Below, piece by piece: positions 33,055 to 45,136 of a stretch of DNA of 64,000 nucleotides; position 1 is the first letter of the stretch, and the number at the start of each line of letters is the position of its first letter. The position numbers were made by a program, and so were the translations under genes. The stretch spans positions 19,466,501 through 19,530,500 of the forward strand of contig NC_081808.1 of the NCBI RefSeq assembly GCF_030704535.1. Direction: 5' to 3'. Under the pieces are notes generated by a model that worked only from the letters and a program-made list of their open reading frames with translations, did not search any database and had not been told where the DNA came from. This stretch comes from Vitis vinifera (lineage: Eukaryota > Streptophyta > Magnoliopsida > Vitales > Vitaceae).

Positions 33055-35543
33055 ACACGTCCCATCAAACATATGTAGGTCGAAATTGTAATATTTGGTA
33101 GGATATTGGAATTGATTTAGTATCACGCCTAACATATTATGATAGATGGGGGTTTTTATAATTGTAAGGTAGATTTATAAAATATGGTTGGAAAATAAAA
33201 TATTTCCTAAACTACCCTACTTTGGACCCACTGATACGAATAAAATTTATATTTAAACAATTTCTATATATTTTATTTGAAAAAAAAATTAAAAAGCAAA
33301 ATAGTTTCTAAAACAAACAATTGTTTTTTTTTTTAAAAATGTTTTCTCTAAGCGTTTTCTTGCTTTTAATCATATTTTTAATTTAAAAAATAAATATTCG
33401 ATCGAGAGGAGGTGAATATGTGTTTTTACTCTTATAGCTCAAAATTTGAAAACTTTTAATGTAATTAATGTCAATGAGATAATAGAAAATATTAAAAACA
33501 ATCCAACATGACATGAATTTTTTATATATAGAAAACTCCACACTTGCAATAAAAAAAAATCCACAGAATTAAAGCCTTCGAATCAACAATTCATTACTTA
33601 AGAAAATATTATATAAAATTACCTCACAAATGTTACTTTAGAAGTATGAAAACCTTCTTTCAGAGCTTTGGAAAGGAAGTAGAAAACAAACTAGGGTTTT
33701 CTTAATGGTTGCATTGAACTTAAAAACGATATATGTAGGCCAATGACTTAAAGGATCAATTATGAAGCAAACCCCAAAAATAAAATCTTAATTTTCCAAG
33801 ACAGACTCTCAAATTTGGCAGATCCAAACTTAAAACCATGGAGCGCTTGCCAACATTCTAGGGCTTGTGTATTTTTAAAAACTTTTTTTTTATATAGTTT
33901 TAAACACACAATTCAATCCATATGTTTTCAATTTTAATTTGCATTTTTTTGAACTTTTCTAAATTTACTTGTGATGTCCCGATTAATCAACTATCAACCT
34001 TGAGTCTTCAACCGAGAATAAGTCACGATTTAAAAATGTTCTATACCAAAACAAATGGCTCAATACACCAACATAACTAATAATATAATTATAATAAATA
34101 AATGTGTGACGGTATTTTATTTAATTGACAATTTTATTATTTTCTTACTAATTAAATGCAACTTAATTCATTAGTCTTATTTATTTCAAGACAAGTTTGA
34201 ACTCCATCAAATTTGGATTCAAAGTTGTAAAATTTAAGGTAAGTATGTATTTATAATTTGTATACATTTGGAAATGACTAATATAAGAAATTAAGATGAG
34301 AATGTTTTCTATTTTCTAATTTGATTTTAAATTATATTTATCTCTAAAAAAAATGTGAATAATTTTTTAGTAAGATTTAAAACTATAATTATCTTGGTAT
34401 TTGATTCTAAAAGAATCTTTAGAATATTTTTAAATTGGGGAAGTCTTTCTAATTATAAAAAGAGTTTTATAAATATAAATAAAAATATTTTATTTAAAAG
34501 GTGTGGGAATTTTTATGAACCCGTAGATAGTAATTTATCAAAAGTTTGATCCTACAATTCTATTAACCTTAAGGGGTAAAACTATGTACTTTTTTCACAT
34601 TTAGTGAATTATTTAGTGATCAAGTACACCTAATAAGTTGATAGGTGGATGAAAATTTTGTTTTCTCTAAATAAATTAAAATATACAATAAAAATATTAG
34701 TTCCATATCTCAAAACTAGAAATAAAACTTCTTTCAATATGTATTATAAAATTAATTAATTTCATATTAAATTTAATATATATAAAAATAATTATTATAA
34801 TTATATTATTATAAATAATAATATTTTTAAAAGTATAAATTATATTTAACATATGACATTAAAAAATAAAATTTTATATCAAATTAGACATTGATTAAAA
34901 AATTATTTTACTTTTTCAAACTTTATATAGTACTTTCTTACCCATTCACTTTCTTTCTACTTCTTAATATTTTTTTTAAGTAATAATTTTTAATTGAACT
35001 ACAATTATTTTCAATCAATTTAGAATCCTGAGGATAAATAAAATTTTAATTTTCTTATAAGTAATCATCTTCATTTTTTCTTAAACAAAATTATATGGCA
35101 TTTAACTTATTTCAAAAATAATGTTTAAAAACTTCAAAAACTTAAAATGTTTTAAATAAATTATTATTTTTATTTTATTTAAGTTTTTTAAAAATAAATC
35201 TATTATCAATTTATTGTCTCATATATTAAATAAAGTTTAAAAATTTTGAATAATTTTCTTTAGTTTTAATTTTTAAAATTAATTTTATTAGATAAACTTT
35301 AAAATTAAAAATATTATTTTTTAATTTAAAATTTAACCATAAAATAATAAAATAGAGAAAAATAAATATATTTATTATTTTATAATTAATTGATATAAAA
35401 TTAAGTTTTATATCAATTCACCTCCTTAATTCACCATTCAAAGGGATAAGCAATTACACGTACGTCTCATTAAATATATCAAAACATATCTAAGTCCAAA
35501 TCATAATATTTGGTCGGATATTGTTAGGGGATTGATTTAGTAT
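33055..35543 (+). repeat. Diverged direct repeats 2.4 kb apart
   Basis: 33055-33123 and 35456-35543 share ACACGT near the start, AAACATAT, a purine-rich middle, TAATATTTGGT(A/C)GGATATTG and ATTGATTTAGTAT. They bound an AT-rich block, so they may be ends of an old element or of a segmental duplication. Confidence 0.5.
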
Positions 35544-37360
35544 TTACCAAACAAACAAACGAGACCCTACACGTAACATACATATTGTGATTGATCCTGT
35601 TCTTTCAAAAAGATATTGGAACAAAACTCTATATGGTAACAGCTAGCCAGCATGTTCCAAATTTCCAAACCAACCCCTAAAATAAAGCTTAAAACCTTAG
35701 AAGGCCTTCTTTGGAGAAAACCATGCAATTTCAGAGAGTTACTCTGGCACTATAAAATTTAGTGCAAATTGGAGAAAATTTTGAAGAATAAAAGGTTGAG
35801 TAAATTACTTTTTAATAAAATAAGGTGGAAAAAATTATAATTTTTTAATAATGTAGTTTAAAAAATTTTAAAAATAAATTTTTAAACAAGAGTTTAAAAA
35901 AAAAAATCAAAAAAATTAAACGTAGTAGAACAAGAATTATTATGAATGAATAAAACGGACTCAGATGGGTGAATTGGCATGATAAGGGAAGGGGGGATCA
36001 CTGAATTTTTGTGAAGGAGATGCTTTTATCATGTTATTGTTGAAAAGAAAAACCTAATTCCTCTATTTGATGTCGATTCATCCACACTTCCATTCTTTGT
36101 AGAGGAAGGCTAACTGTTTGTTGGCTGGGAGCTATATGAGCGGTAACATCCACGTATGGGCTCCATGAGAAAGGGCTGGAATAAAAACTTTGTTGTACCT
36201 CACTCGCGTCTTTAATGGGGTTTGCTTTATTTGTTCGGGGGAATCTTTTAACTTTTTAATGGGATAAGAATGAAAATTATTTTGAATAAATGAGACGAGA
36301 TTCAGATGGGATGACCCATCCAGTCCCACTTTCTCTTAGTCAACAACCAACCTTTAAAAAAAAATAAAAAACATATTATGGTGTTTTGACTTGAAAGGTT
36401 GAACATTATGCAAATGTTTGGACTTATTATGCCCCATATCATAAGATTACTTATATTTCTCCTTAATGGTAGTTTGCTTATTTTATTAAGAAAAAAATTT
36501 ATTATTTAAATAAATGAAATTGAGTATATGCCATGGAAGCGATGATATTAAGTATAATTTTATTAATAAAAAAATATATTGAGAAAAATGATTTTTTTTT
36601 TATATTTATTTTATCACAAGAAACTTAAAAGAAATTCAAATATAATTAAAATTAGTATAAAACTTATATATTTTAAAATTATTTATTTTATATATTAAAA
36701 AAATAATAATTCAAAAATGTATATAAAAATAATTTATACACTTTTATTTCTTGTAGAGGAAGACTAACCACTTGCTACGGCTCCATGAGAAGTGGGATGA
36801 AATAAAAACCTTGTTGTACCTCACTCCCGTCTTCAATGGGGTTTGCTCTTTTTTTTGGGAAGTCTTTTAGTTTTTTTTAATGGGATACGAATGAAAATTA
36901 TTCTGAATAAATGAGACGTGATTCGGATGGGATGACTCATCCAGTCCCACTTTCTCTCAACTCTTCTTTTAGTCAACAACCAACCTTCAACAAAAAAAAA
37001 AAAAAAAACACATACTATGATGTTTTGACTTGAAAGGTTGAACATTATGCAAATGTTTGGACTTATTATGCCCCATATCATAAGATTACTTATATTTTTC
37101 CTTAATGGTAATTTTCTTATTTTATTAGGAAAAAAGTTTATTTTTTAAATAAATGAAATTGAGTATATGCCATGGAAGCGATGATATTAAGTATAATTTT
37201 ATTAATAAAAAAAATATATTAAGAAAAATAATTTTTTATATATTTATTTTATCACAAGAAACTTAAAAGAAATTCAAATATAATTAAAATTAGTATAAAA
37301 CTTATATATTTTAAAATTATTTATATATATACACTTTTATTTCTTGTAGAGGAAGACTAA

Positions 37361-37635
37361 GCGGTGTTTGTTTTTTTGTCTTTTTGCTAAAAACCATTTA
37401 GTTTTAGAATTTAGGTTGTTTGTTTTTTTACTTTTTCATGACCTATTATAAACTTTTTACTAAATAGAAAAAACCAAAATATGTGGTTTTTTCTAAATAG
37501 AAAAAATAACACAATGGTTTTTTTTACTTTTTAATACTTAATAAAAATAAAATACTACAAAAACAAACAACATAATATTTAATACTATTAAGTATTAAGG
37601 TTCTATTTAGAATTAAGTAAAAAAACAAACACCAC
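37361..37635. mobile_element. MITE inserted in copy 3 of the tandem array
   Basis: Ends GCGGTGTTTGTTTTTTT and, as reverse complement of the other end, GTGGTGTTTGTTTTTTT, so 16 of 17 bases match as terminal inverted repeats. CTAA flanks both sides (37357-37360, 37636-37639), and the empty site is visible in the other copies as GACTAACTG. The 275-base interior is AT-rich and non-coding. A TAA-containing duplication suggests a Tourist/Harbinger-type element. Confidence 0.8.
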
Positions 37636-38791
37636 CTAACTGTTTGCTGGGTGGGAGCTATATGAGCGGTAATGTCCACGTATGGCTCCATGAGAAGTGG
37701 GATGAAATAAAAACCTTGTTGTACCTCACTCCCGTCTTCAATGGGGTTTGCTTTTTTTTGGGGAGTCTTTTAAATTTTTTTTTTTATGGGATAAGAATGA
37801 AAATTATTTTGAATAAGTGAGACGGGATTTGGATGGGATGACCCATCCAGTCCCACTTTCTCTCAACTCTTCTTTTAGTCAACAACCAACCTTCAAAAAA
37901 AAAAAAAAAAAACACATACTATGGTGTTTTGACTTGAAAGGTTGAACATTATGCAAATGTTTGGACTTATTATGCCCCATATCTTATATTTCTCCTTAAC
38001 GGTAGTTTACTTATTTTATTAGGAAAAAAGTTTATTATTTAAATAAATGAAATTGAGTATATGCCATGGAAGCGATGATATTAAGTATAATTTTATTAAT
38101 AAAAAATATATATTAAGAAAAATGATTTTTTTATATTTATTTTATCACAAGAAACTTAAAAGAAATTCAAATATAATTAAAATTAGTATAAAACTTGTAC
38201 ATTTTAAAATGATTTAATTTATATATTAAAAATAAAAAAATAATTCAAAAATGTATATAAAAATAATTTATACACTTCCATTTTCTTGTAGAGGAAGACT
38301 AACTGCTTGCTGGGTGGGAGCTATATGAGCGGTAACGTCCACATACGGCTCCATGAGAAGTGGGATAGAATAAAAACCTTATTGTACCTCACTTCCATCT
38401 TCAATGGGGTTTGCTCTATTTTTTTGGGGAGTTTTTTTAATTTTTTTTTATGGGATAAGAATGAGAATTATTTTGAATAAATAAAATGTTCAGATGAGAT
38501 GACCGAAATGCCCCACTTTCTCTCAAACTCTTCTTTTAGTCAACAACCAACCTTCAAAAAAAAAAAAAAAAAAACACATACTATGATGATTTAACTTGAA
38601 ATGTTGAACATTATGCAAATGTTTGGACTTATTATGCCCCATATCATGTTTGGACTTATTATGCCCCATATCATAAGATTACTTATATTTCTCTTAATGT
38701 TAGTTTACTTATTTTTATCAGGAAACATTCTTATTTTGAAAAATTTATTATTTAAATAGATGAAATTGAGTATATGCCATGGAAGCGATAA

Positions 38792-38796
<5 letters not shown>

Positions 38797-38841
<45 letters not shown>
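38797..38841. repeat. (TA)n microsatellite inside copy 4 of the array
   Basis: About 22 TA units replacing the short TTAAGTATAATTTTATTAAT segment of the other copies. Confidence 0.9.
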
Positions 38842-38844
<3 letters not shown>

Positions 38845-40439
38845 GAAAAATGATTTTTTTTTATATTTGTTTTATCACAAGAAACTTAAAAAAAATTCAA
38901 ATGTAATTAAAATTAGTATAAAACTTGTATATTTTAAAATTATTTAATTTATATATTAAAAAATAAAAAATAATTCAAAAATGTATATAAAAAATAATTT
39001 ATACACTTCCATTCCTTGTAGAGGAAGGTTAACTGCTTGCTGGGTGGTAGCTATATGAGCGGTAACTTCCACATACGGCTCCATGAGAAGAGGGGTGGAA
39101 TAAAAACCTAGGGTAAGAATAAAAACCTTGTTGTACCTCACTCCCATCTTCAATAGGGTCTGCTCTATTTTTTTGGTGGAGTCTTTTAATTTTTTTTAAT
39201 GGAATAAGAATAAGAATTATTTTAAATAAATGAGACGGAATTCATATGGATGACCCAAATTGCCCCACTTTCTTTCAAACTCTTCTTTTAGTCAACAACT
39301 AACCTTCCAAAAAAAAAAACACATACTATGGTGTTTTGAAAAAAATATATATATTAAGAAAAATGATTTTTTTTTATATTTGTTTTATCACGAGAAACTT
39401 AAAAGAAATTCAAATATAATTAAAATTAGTATAAAACTTGAACATTTTAAAATTATTTAATTTATATATTAAAAAAATAAAAAAATAATTCAAAAATATA
39501 TATATAAATAATATATTAACTTTTTTTTTTCCTTTCTTTTTAGGTATTTTCCTTCAAGTATTATAACAACCAAACATAGGGTTTCTTTTTATTTTTCTTT
39601 TCTTATAAGTTATATCTTTTAAAGGGTGTGTCAAACTGGCTCTTAACAAGATTGTAAAATAAAAAATATTATAGGAATATCTCAATTTTGAGAAAATAAT
39701 GGTGAAGTTTTAAATGGTATAAAAATGTTTTTTATGGTAAGCATTTTCTTCCTAAAAAAGAATTTAACCCAACAAAATCATATCAAGATCATATAAATTA
39801 AGAAGTAATTATTTAGAAATAATCCGATTTTATAATTTCTATAATTATAAAAGAATAATGATTTTTTTTCCCAATTCAATTCACTTTCTTCCTACCGAAC
39901 ACAACTACAGCATACTAAGTAAGAAATATTAATCCAATTAATTAAGAGGTTGTCAATTCAGAATCCATATGAGATTGGATTCTGCCTCTTAAGTCTTAAG
40001 TCTTAAGTAGGGTTTAGGTCTGATTGAAAAGAAAGAAAAAACAGTGTGGAACGGTTGACTCTCTGGGATAACCAAGAAAAGGCCAAGTACAGGTAGGATC
40101 GTTTCTCAGTCTTATCCTAAATAAGTAAATAAGAGGATAAGAAAATTGACGTATCCATTTAGATCATGGATTCATGATCCCTAAGTTTATGGAAAGTGGG
40201 CGACAATCCCTTTAATTTCTCCATATTTTTTTCTTTTTATTTCTTTGGTTATACACTTGATATGTATATATATATATATATTCCAATTTTTTCTTAGGTG
40301 AATTGAATTAAGTATTAAGGGGTCAAGAATAGCTCCTTTATTGTTGGTTAGTGGGGGGCGTGGCAACTGTGAAGCCGTTCATGCGTCAACTGAGTACTGG
40401 CTTTGTACCGGATGGTCTTGATCGATCCAATAATAATAC

Positions 40440-40447
40440 TATATATA
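40440..40447 (+). promoter_or_regulatory. Probable TATA box of the polyol transporter gene
   Basis: TATATATA 53 bases before the ATG at 40501; a start near 40475 would give a leader of about 25-30 bases. A separate (TA)n run at 40263-40281 lies farther upstream. Confidence 0.5.
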
Positions 40448-40500
40448 GGTGACGAGGAGGCACGATACAGCTTCACAAACACAGAGACAGAGTAGAAGGA

Positions 40501-42234
40501 ATGGATTCAAAGGAGGAGGGGAAGAATCAAACAGGGATCAACAAGTATGCCTGCGCTTGTGCCGCAGTTGCTTCTATGATCTCCATTATATTTGGTTATG
40601 GTACGTCTGTCTTTTCTTTCTTTCCATGCAGATGCACAGAGCGTCTCGCCGGCATGCTTTTCTTTCTGAGATTGCTTTTATAGGGTTTAGAATGTTTTTT
40701 CTTCTGTTTTTTTTTTTTTTTTTTGGTTTTTTTTTAATTCCACTGCATGTGAGAATATGTATGATTGTATGGTATGAGTAGTGATTTGTTCTTCTGGGTT
40801 TGAATTGAAATATCAGTAAGTTTTGGTTTGTATTCTTCAGACACTGGTGTTATGAGTGGAGCCATGCTATTCATAAAAGAAGATCTCAAAGTCAATGATA
40901 CCCAAGTGTCAGTCCTGGCGGGAATCCTAAACGTGTGCGCGCTGGTGGGTTCCCTTGCTGCGGGAAGAACATCAGATTTCTTAGGCCGTCGATACACAAT
41001 TGTCCTAGCCTCCATCATCTTCTTGGTTGGTTCAGTTCTGATGGGCTATGCTCCTAATTACGCAGTTCTATTGACTGGAAGATGCACTGCTGGGATCGGC
41101 GTGGGCTATGCGCTCATGATTGCACCTGTTTACTCCGCCGAGATTTCATCTCCTAAGTCTAGGGGCTTTTTGACCTCTCTCCCAGAGCTTGGCATCAGTA
41201 CAGGAATATTATCCGGCTACCTCGCAAACTACTTTATGGCTGAATTGCCTCTAAAACTAGGCTGGAGGTTGATGCTCGGTATTGCGGCAGTCCCATCACT
41301 TGGCTTGGCTATTGGTATTCTTAAGATGCCTGAGTCCCCTCGGTGGTTAGTGATGCAAGGCCGACTCGGAGACGCCGAGAAAATCTTGTTGCGAGTATCT
41401 AATACTAGAGAAGAAGCTGAAACTCGGTACCGGGACATAAAGATTGCTGCAGGAATTGACGAAGACTGCAACGAGGATGTTGTCAAGCCTCCAAGTAACA
41501 CTCACGGTGGAGGGGTGTGGAAAGAGCTATTACTAAGGCCCACCCCTGCCGTCCGTTGGATGTTACTGGCCACGATTGGAATCCATTTCTTTGAGCACGC
41601 CACTGGAATAGAAGCTGTCATGTTATTCAGTCCAAGAATCCTGAAGAAAGCTGGAGTCACCAGTAAGGACAAGCTATTGCTTGCCACTGTTGGGGTGGGG
41701 ATCACAAAGCTGACATTTATGGCACTGTCCACACTCTTAATTGACAGAGTAGGGAGGAGGCCTCTCCTGCTAACAAGCACAACGGGTATGATTGTAGCCC
41801 TAACTGGATTAGGGTTTGGTTTAACCATGGTGGAGCACGCTAAAGAGAGGCTCTTTTGGGCACTTAACCTTAGTTTAGTTGCTACCTACACCTTTGTGGC
41901 TTTCTTCAACATTGGGGTTGCGCCTGTCACTTGGGTCTATCCGGCAGAGATATTTCCTCTCAAGTTAAGGGCACAAGGAGCTAGTATTGGGGTGGCAGTG
42001 AATCGGGGCACCAATGCTGCTATTTCAATAAGCTTCATTCCCATCTACAAGGCCATGACCATAGGTGGCGCTTTCTTCATGTTTGCTGGCATATCCGTAG
42101 TGGCTTGGATCTTCTTCTATTTCCTCTTGCCTGAGACCAAGGGGAAGCCCTTGGAAGAAATGGAGATGCTCTTTACCAGGGGGGGTAGATCTAAATCTAA
42201 AAATGCAGGTATTGAAGCTCAGCCAGTAGGATGA
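40501..42234 (+). CDS. PLT6: Polyol/monosaccharide-H+ symporter, PLT3/PLT6-like (MFS)
   Basis: Exons 40501-40600 and 40841-42234 (phase 1, GT-AG) encode 497 residues. Twelve membrane segments are expected for this sugar-porter family at the plasma membrane, importing polyols and monosaccharides with protons. Signatures in order: NKYACACAAVASMISIIFGY joined to DTGVMSGAMLFI across the intron, RTSDFLGRRYT, PESPRWLVMQGR in the central loop, DRVGRRPLLL, VTWVYPAEIFPLKLRAQG, and PETKGKPLEEME near the C-terminus. Length is near the family norm, slightly short at the N-terminus. The substrate cannot be read from sequence. The tandem array ends about 0.9 kb upstream. PLT3/PLT6 assignment uses recalled gene order (At2g18480/At4g36670). 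Confidence 0.93.
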
Positions 42235-42892
42235 TTATCTCTGCAGTTGAGGCTTAGATTTCCAACTCCACTATTCTCGTTTTATACTGGTTTATTGCTG
42301 TTCAGCACTGTACGTAGTTCGCATGTTTATGATATATGTTTTTATTTGTGGTCGTGTCAAGTGTCCCAAGTCAACTGTCAATTTTTCCGTTCTAATGTAC
42401 GTACCTCAGAAACACGTGGTACACACCAACAATGGAACAAAATATCATGAGCTTCTTTTATATATCTAAAACCTGTGGAGGCTCTCACTTGTTTGAAGTT
42501 GAAACCTGAAACCAAGTGGGGTTCAAATTTGGATCTTTCTAGCCACTCCATTTGACCCCCAAAAATTTAAGCATATGCGGCTTCACTGCAACTCCATCAA
42601 TGGTTTGGTTAGTCCCTTTTGGGTCTGGAACTGCCTTAAGACTCCGGTGGAGGCTATAAGCTTGAGCTATGCTATAGGTGGCTACAGACAAAAGAGACTA
42701 GCTGTGTGTTTAATTCACCTATTTTATTCCCTGTTAGATGTCTAACATGGTGAGTATAAAAAGAATATGAGAAACAGAAAATAGTAGTATTAATTAACAG
42801 AAAAATGATGGATGCCTTCGACAGCTTTGGAGATGGCAATAAAGAGGCCCGTCTTGGGGAATTGGGTTTGATCTCGACCTTGGCTAATAATA

Positions 42893-43220
42893 GGATAGAT
42901 ATAAATAAATGAGATCGGGATTGGATAAGAGTGACTCCAAACCACTTCATTTATTATCGTTTTAGATATAATAGATATAAATAAATAAGATCGGGTTTGG
43001 ATAAGAGTGACTCAAATCCATTTCATTTGTTTGCAAAATAATTGACTATTAATAAATATAAATAAATAAGATTGGGTTTGGATAAGGGTGACTCAAATCC
43101 ATTCTATTTGTTTGCAAAATAATTGACTATTAATAGATATAAATAAATAAGTTCGGGTTTGGATAAGAGTGACTCAAATCTATTTCATTTGTTTGCAAAA
43201 TAATTGACTATTCAAATCTT
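42893..43220 (+). repeat. ~81-base tandem repeat, four copies
   Basis: Units carry AGATATAAATAAATAAGATC, GGGTTTGGATAAGAGTGACT, CATTTCATTTGTTTGC and AAAATAATTGACTATTAATA; starts are near 42896, 42973, 43053 and 43134. Copy 1 is the most diverged and the others are nearly identical, so part of the expansion is recent. Non-coding. Confidence 0.85.
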
Positions 43221-44241
43221 AATTATGTTTTCTTCTCATTTGTTGACTGTACTACTTTACTTGATTCCATTGGAAATTGACTTAAATTTACATCCAAAAT
43301 TTAAGCAAACAGAATATTATATCCTCCACCTTCGGATTTCACAATTTGAAAAATTAAATTTTGTCTCCAATACATAATAATTATCATATCTTACATTATA
43401 ATAGTGCATTACTCATATTTTATTTATTTTTATATAATTAATAATTTTATTAATAAAAAATATGAATTATAAAATGTCTTTTACTATTTTACATTATAAT
43501 AGTGTTGAATCTTAAATTAATTTTAAAGGTTTGAAGGTTTTCTATTTTATAATTATTTTTATATAAGCAGATGGAAACTCGCATTTTCTAAATTTATTAT
43601 AATTTTTTTTTCATTCTCTTTCTTAATGATTTTGTAATCCTTTAATAAAAAGTTTTATTTCGATTCCTTTTATTATATTCTTATTTTAATTGTAAATAAT
43701 TTCATTCCCTTTCATAACTAAATTTAATAAAGTAGTCATTGGCATCCACTATATATGCAATACTTTTGTCATTCTTTATCACCTATATACAGATATAAGC
43801 AAAAAAAAAAAAAAAAAAAAAATTAACAACGGTTTTTTGAAACGTAATCTAAAGGCAACTTAGAGGATTCCTAAATCATGCCCAGGATTTCCAATTGGGA
43901 AATGCTGGCCACATACTCTCTAGTTTAAATAAGTTGAAAGAGATTTAATTATGTTTGGCAAACGTTTTTAAAATCGGTTTTAAAAAATAGTTTTTGAAAA
44001 TTATTTTATAATGTTTTGTAAAATAAAAGTTTGGTTGATAATTTGAAAATTTTAAAATTTGTTTAACACCTTTAAATATATTTTCAAAATAATTTTTATA
44101 TTCGGAGTTTTATTTTTAATCATTTTACATATTTATATAATTATTTTTTAAAATAATCAATAAAAACAATAAAAAATGTTATCTAAAAATACTCTAATTT
44201 TTATTATTTAAAAATAGAAAACATAAAAAAATAGTTATTAA

Positions 44242-44243
<2 letters not shown>

Positions 44244-44297
<54 letters not shown>
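44244..44297. repeat. (TA)n microsatellite
   Basis: An unbroken run of about 27 TA units followed by a T run, within an AT-rich dispersed repeat. Confidence 0.9.
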
Positions 44298-44305
<8 letters not shown>

Positions 44306-45136
44306 TTTTGTTTTCGAAAATAGTCGTGGAATAGACCCTAAATGTATGATTTGTTTTATTGTCAAAATATTACTTCTTCTCATTTATGACTTTCAAACAT
44401 TTTTTTAATACAGTTGAAGGAAAATGCATGCCTTTTAAAAATGCTAGTAGAGGAGAAAGGGGATTTTTTTTTTCCTATTTTTATTGTTTTTATAAAAAAA
44501 AGCATATTTGAAAAAAAAATGATAGTTTTAATAATTTTAGATTTAATTGATTTTTTTTTTTTCAAAATCTATGATAATTATGAAATACCAATCCAAAATT
44601 ATATTTTTGTTAAAGACAATTTCAAAATTATTGAAGTAATATCTTTTAAAAAAAGATAAATTTCTATTTAATTCATCATAAATTGTAGTAAATTTAGAAA
44701 TTTAATTTTAGTCCTCATATCTTAAAGATATTTTTTTCCAAAATACATGATAGATTTGAAAACAATTTTTTAATCTTGTTATTTTTAAAAACCAATTTCG
44801 AAGAGGCACATTTATTAGTGTGAGAAGTAATAACTATGAACCACTTGGTTTATTTTGTCAGCAAATGGGGTTAGGAGCAAAATGGATTGGGCCCCTTGAA
44901 TAGAAGTAACAAAGATGAACAGTAATCGTGCCCACACGACAGCTAAAAGCAAGGAGAGCCTTAGGTCAATTGACTCCATGCCCGTCTCATTTTCATTCCC
45001 CTTTGCCAATTCTACAGATTTCTGAGCATAGAGGAAGGTGGTGGGCCTTTCTTTTCTGCCCTTTCTCCCTCAACATCACTTCCATTTTCACAGACCTCCG
45101 TGCTTTTCTGTCTCTTTTCTTTTCTTTTTTTCTCAT

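Larger units (their letters stand above)
30897..36083. other. AT-rich intergenic DNA upstream of OFP, no gene seen
   Basis: 30900-31760 should contain the OFP promoter and other non-repetitive DNA. From 31760 the sequence is strongly AT-rich. 33400-34100 begins GATCGAGAGGAGGTGAATA, which resembles sequence seen in plant LTR retrotransposons but lacks coding sequence. 34260-35450 is extremely AT-rich with scattered TTAAAATAA runs and no frame of note. 35630-36080 shows nothing recognisable. Confidence 0.4.
36084..39580 (+). repeat. Five-copy tandem array, unit about 0.6-0.73 kb, upstream of PLT
   Basis: Units begin with ACACTTCCATTC or variants and TTGTAGAGGAAG at 36084, 36738, 37331, 38272 and 39003. 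Each has GGGAGCTATATGAGCGGTAA (lost in copy 2), GGCTCCATGAGAAG, TTGTTGTACCTCACT, TCAATGGGGTTTGC, AGTCAACAACCAACCTT, an A run, TTATGCAAATGTTTGG (shortened in copy 5), and an AT-rich tail with AAATTCAAATATAATTAAAA. The tail matches the MITE family in SF3B4 intron 1. Only after copy 5 does the far terminus appear (ACCAAACAT at 39572). Copy 3 carries an inserted MITE, and copy 4 repeats its TTATTATGCCCCATATCAT segment. Confidence 0.85.
42235..45136. other. Intergenic between PLT and DUF620
   Basis: 42235-42450 is likely PLT 3' UTR. 42880-43220 holds a tandem repeat (listed). 43230-44800 is AT-rich, with an A run at 43801-43822 and, from 43950 to 44330, a dispersed repeat of the GTTTGGCAAACGTTTTTAAA type that recurs in diverged form at 46150 in the DUF620 intron. 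44244-44297 is a (TA)n run. 44820-45136 is the DUF620 promoter and a C/T-rich leader. Confidence 0.45.

Noticed and set aside
36132-39153. Short minus-strand frames sharing VRYNKVFI in array units
   Set aside because: The shared words come from the tandem duplication; frames are broken differently in each unit.
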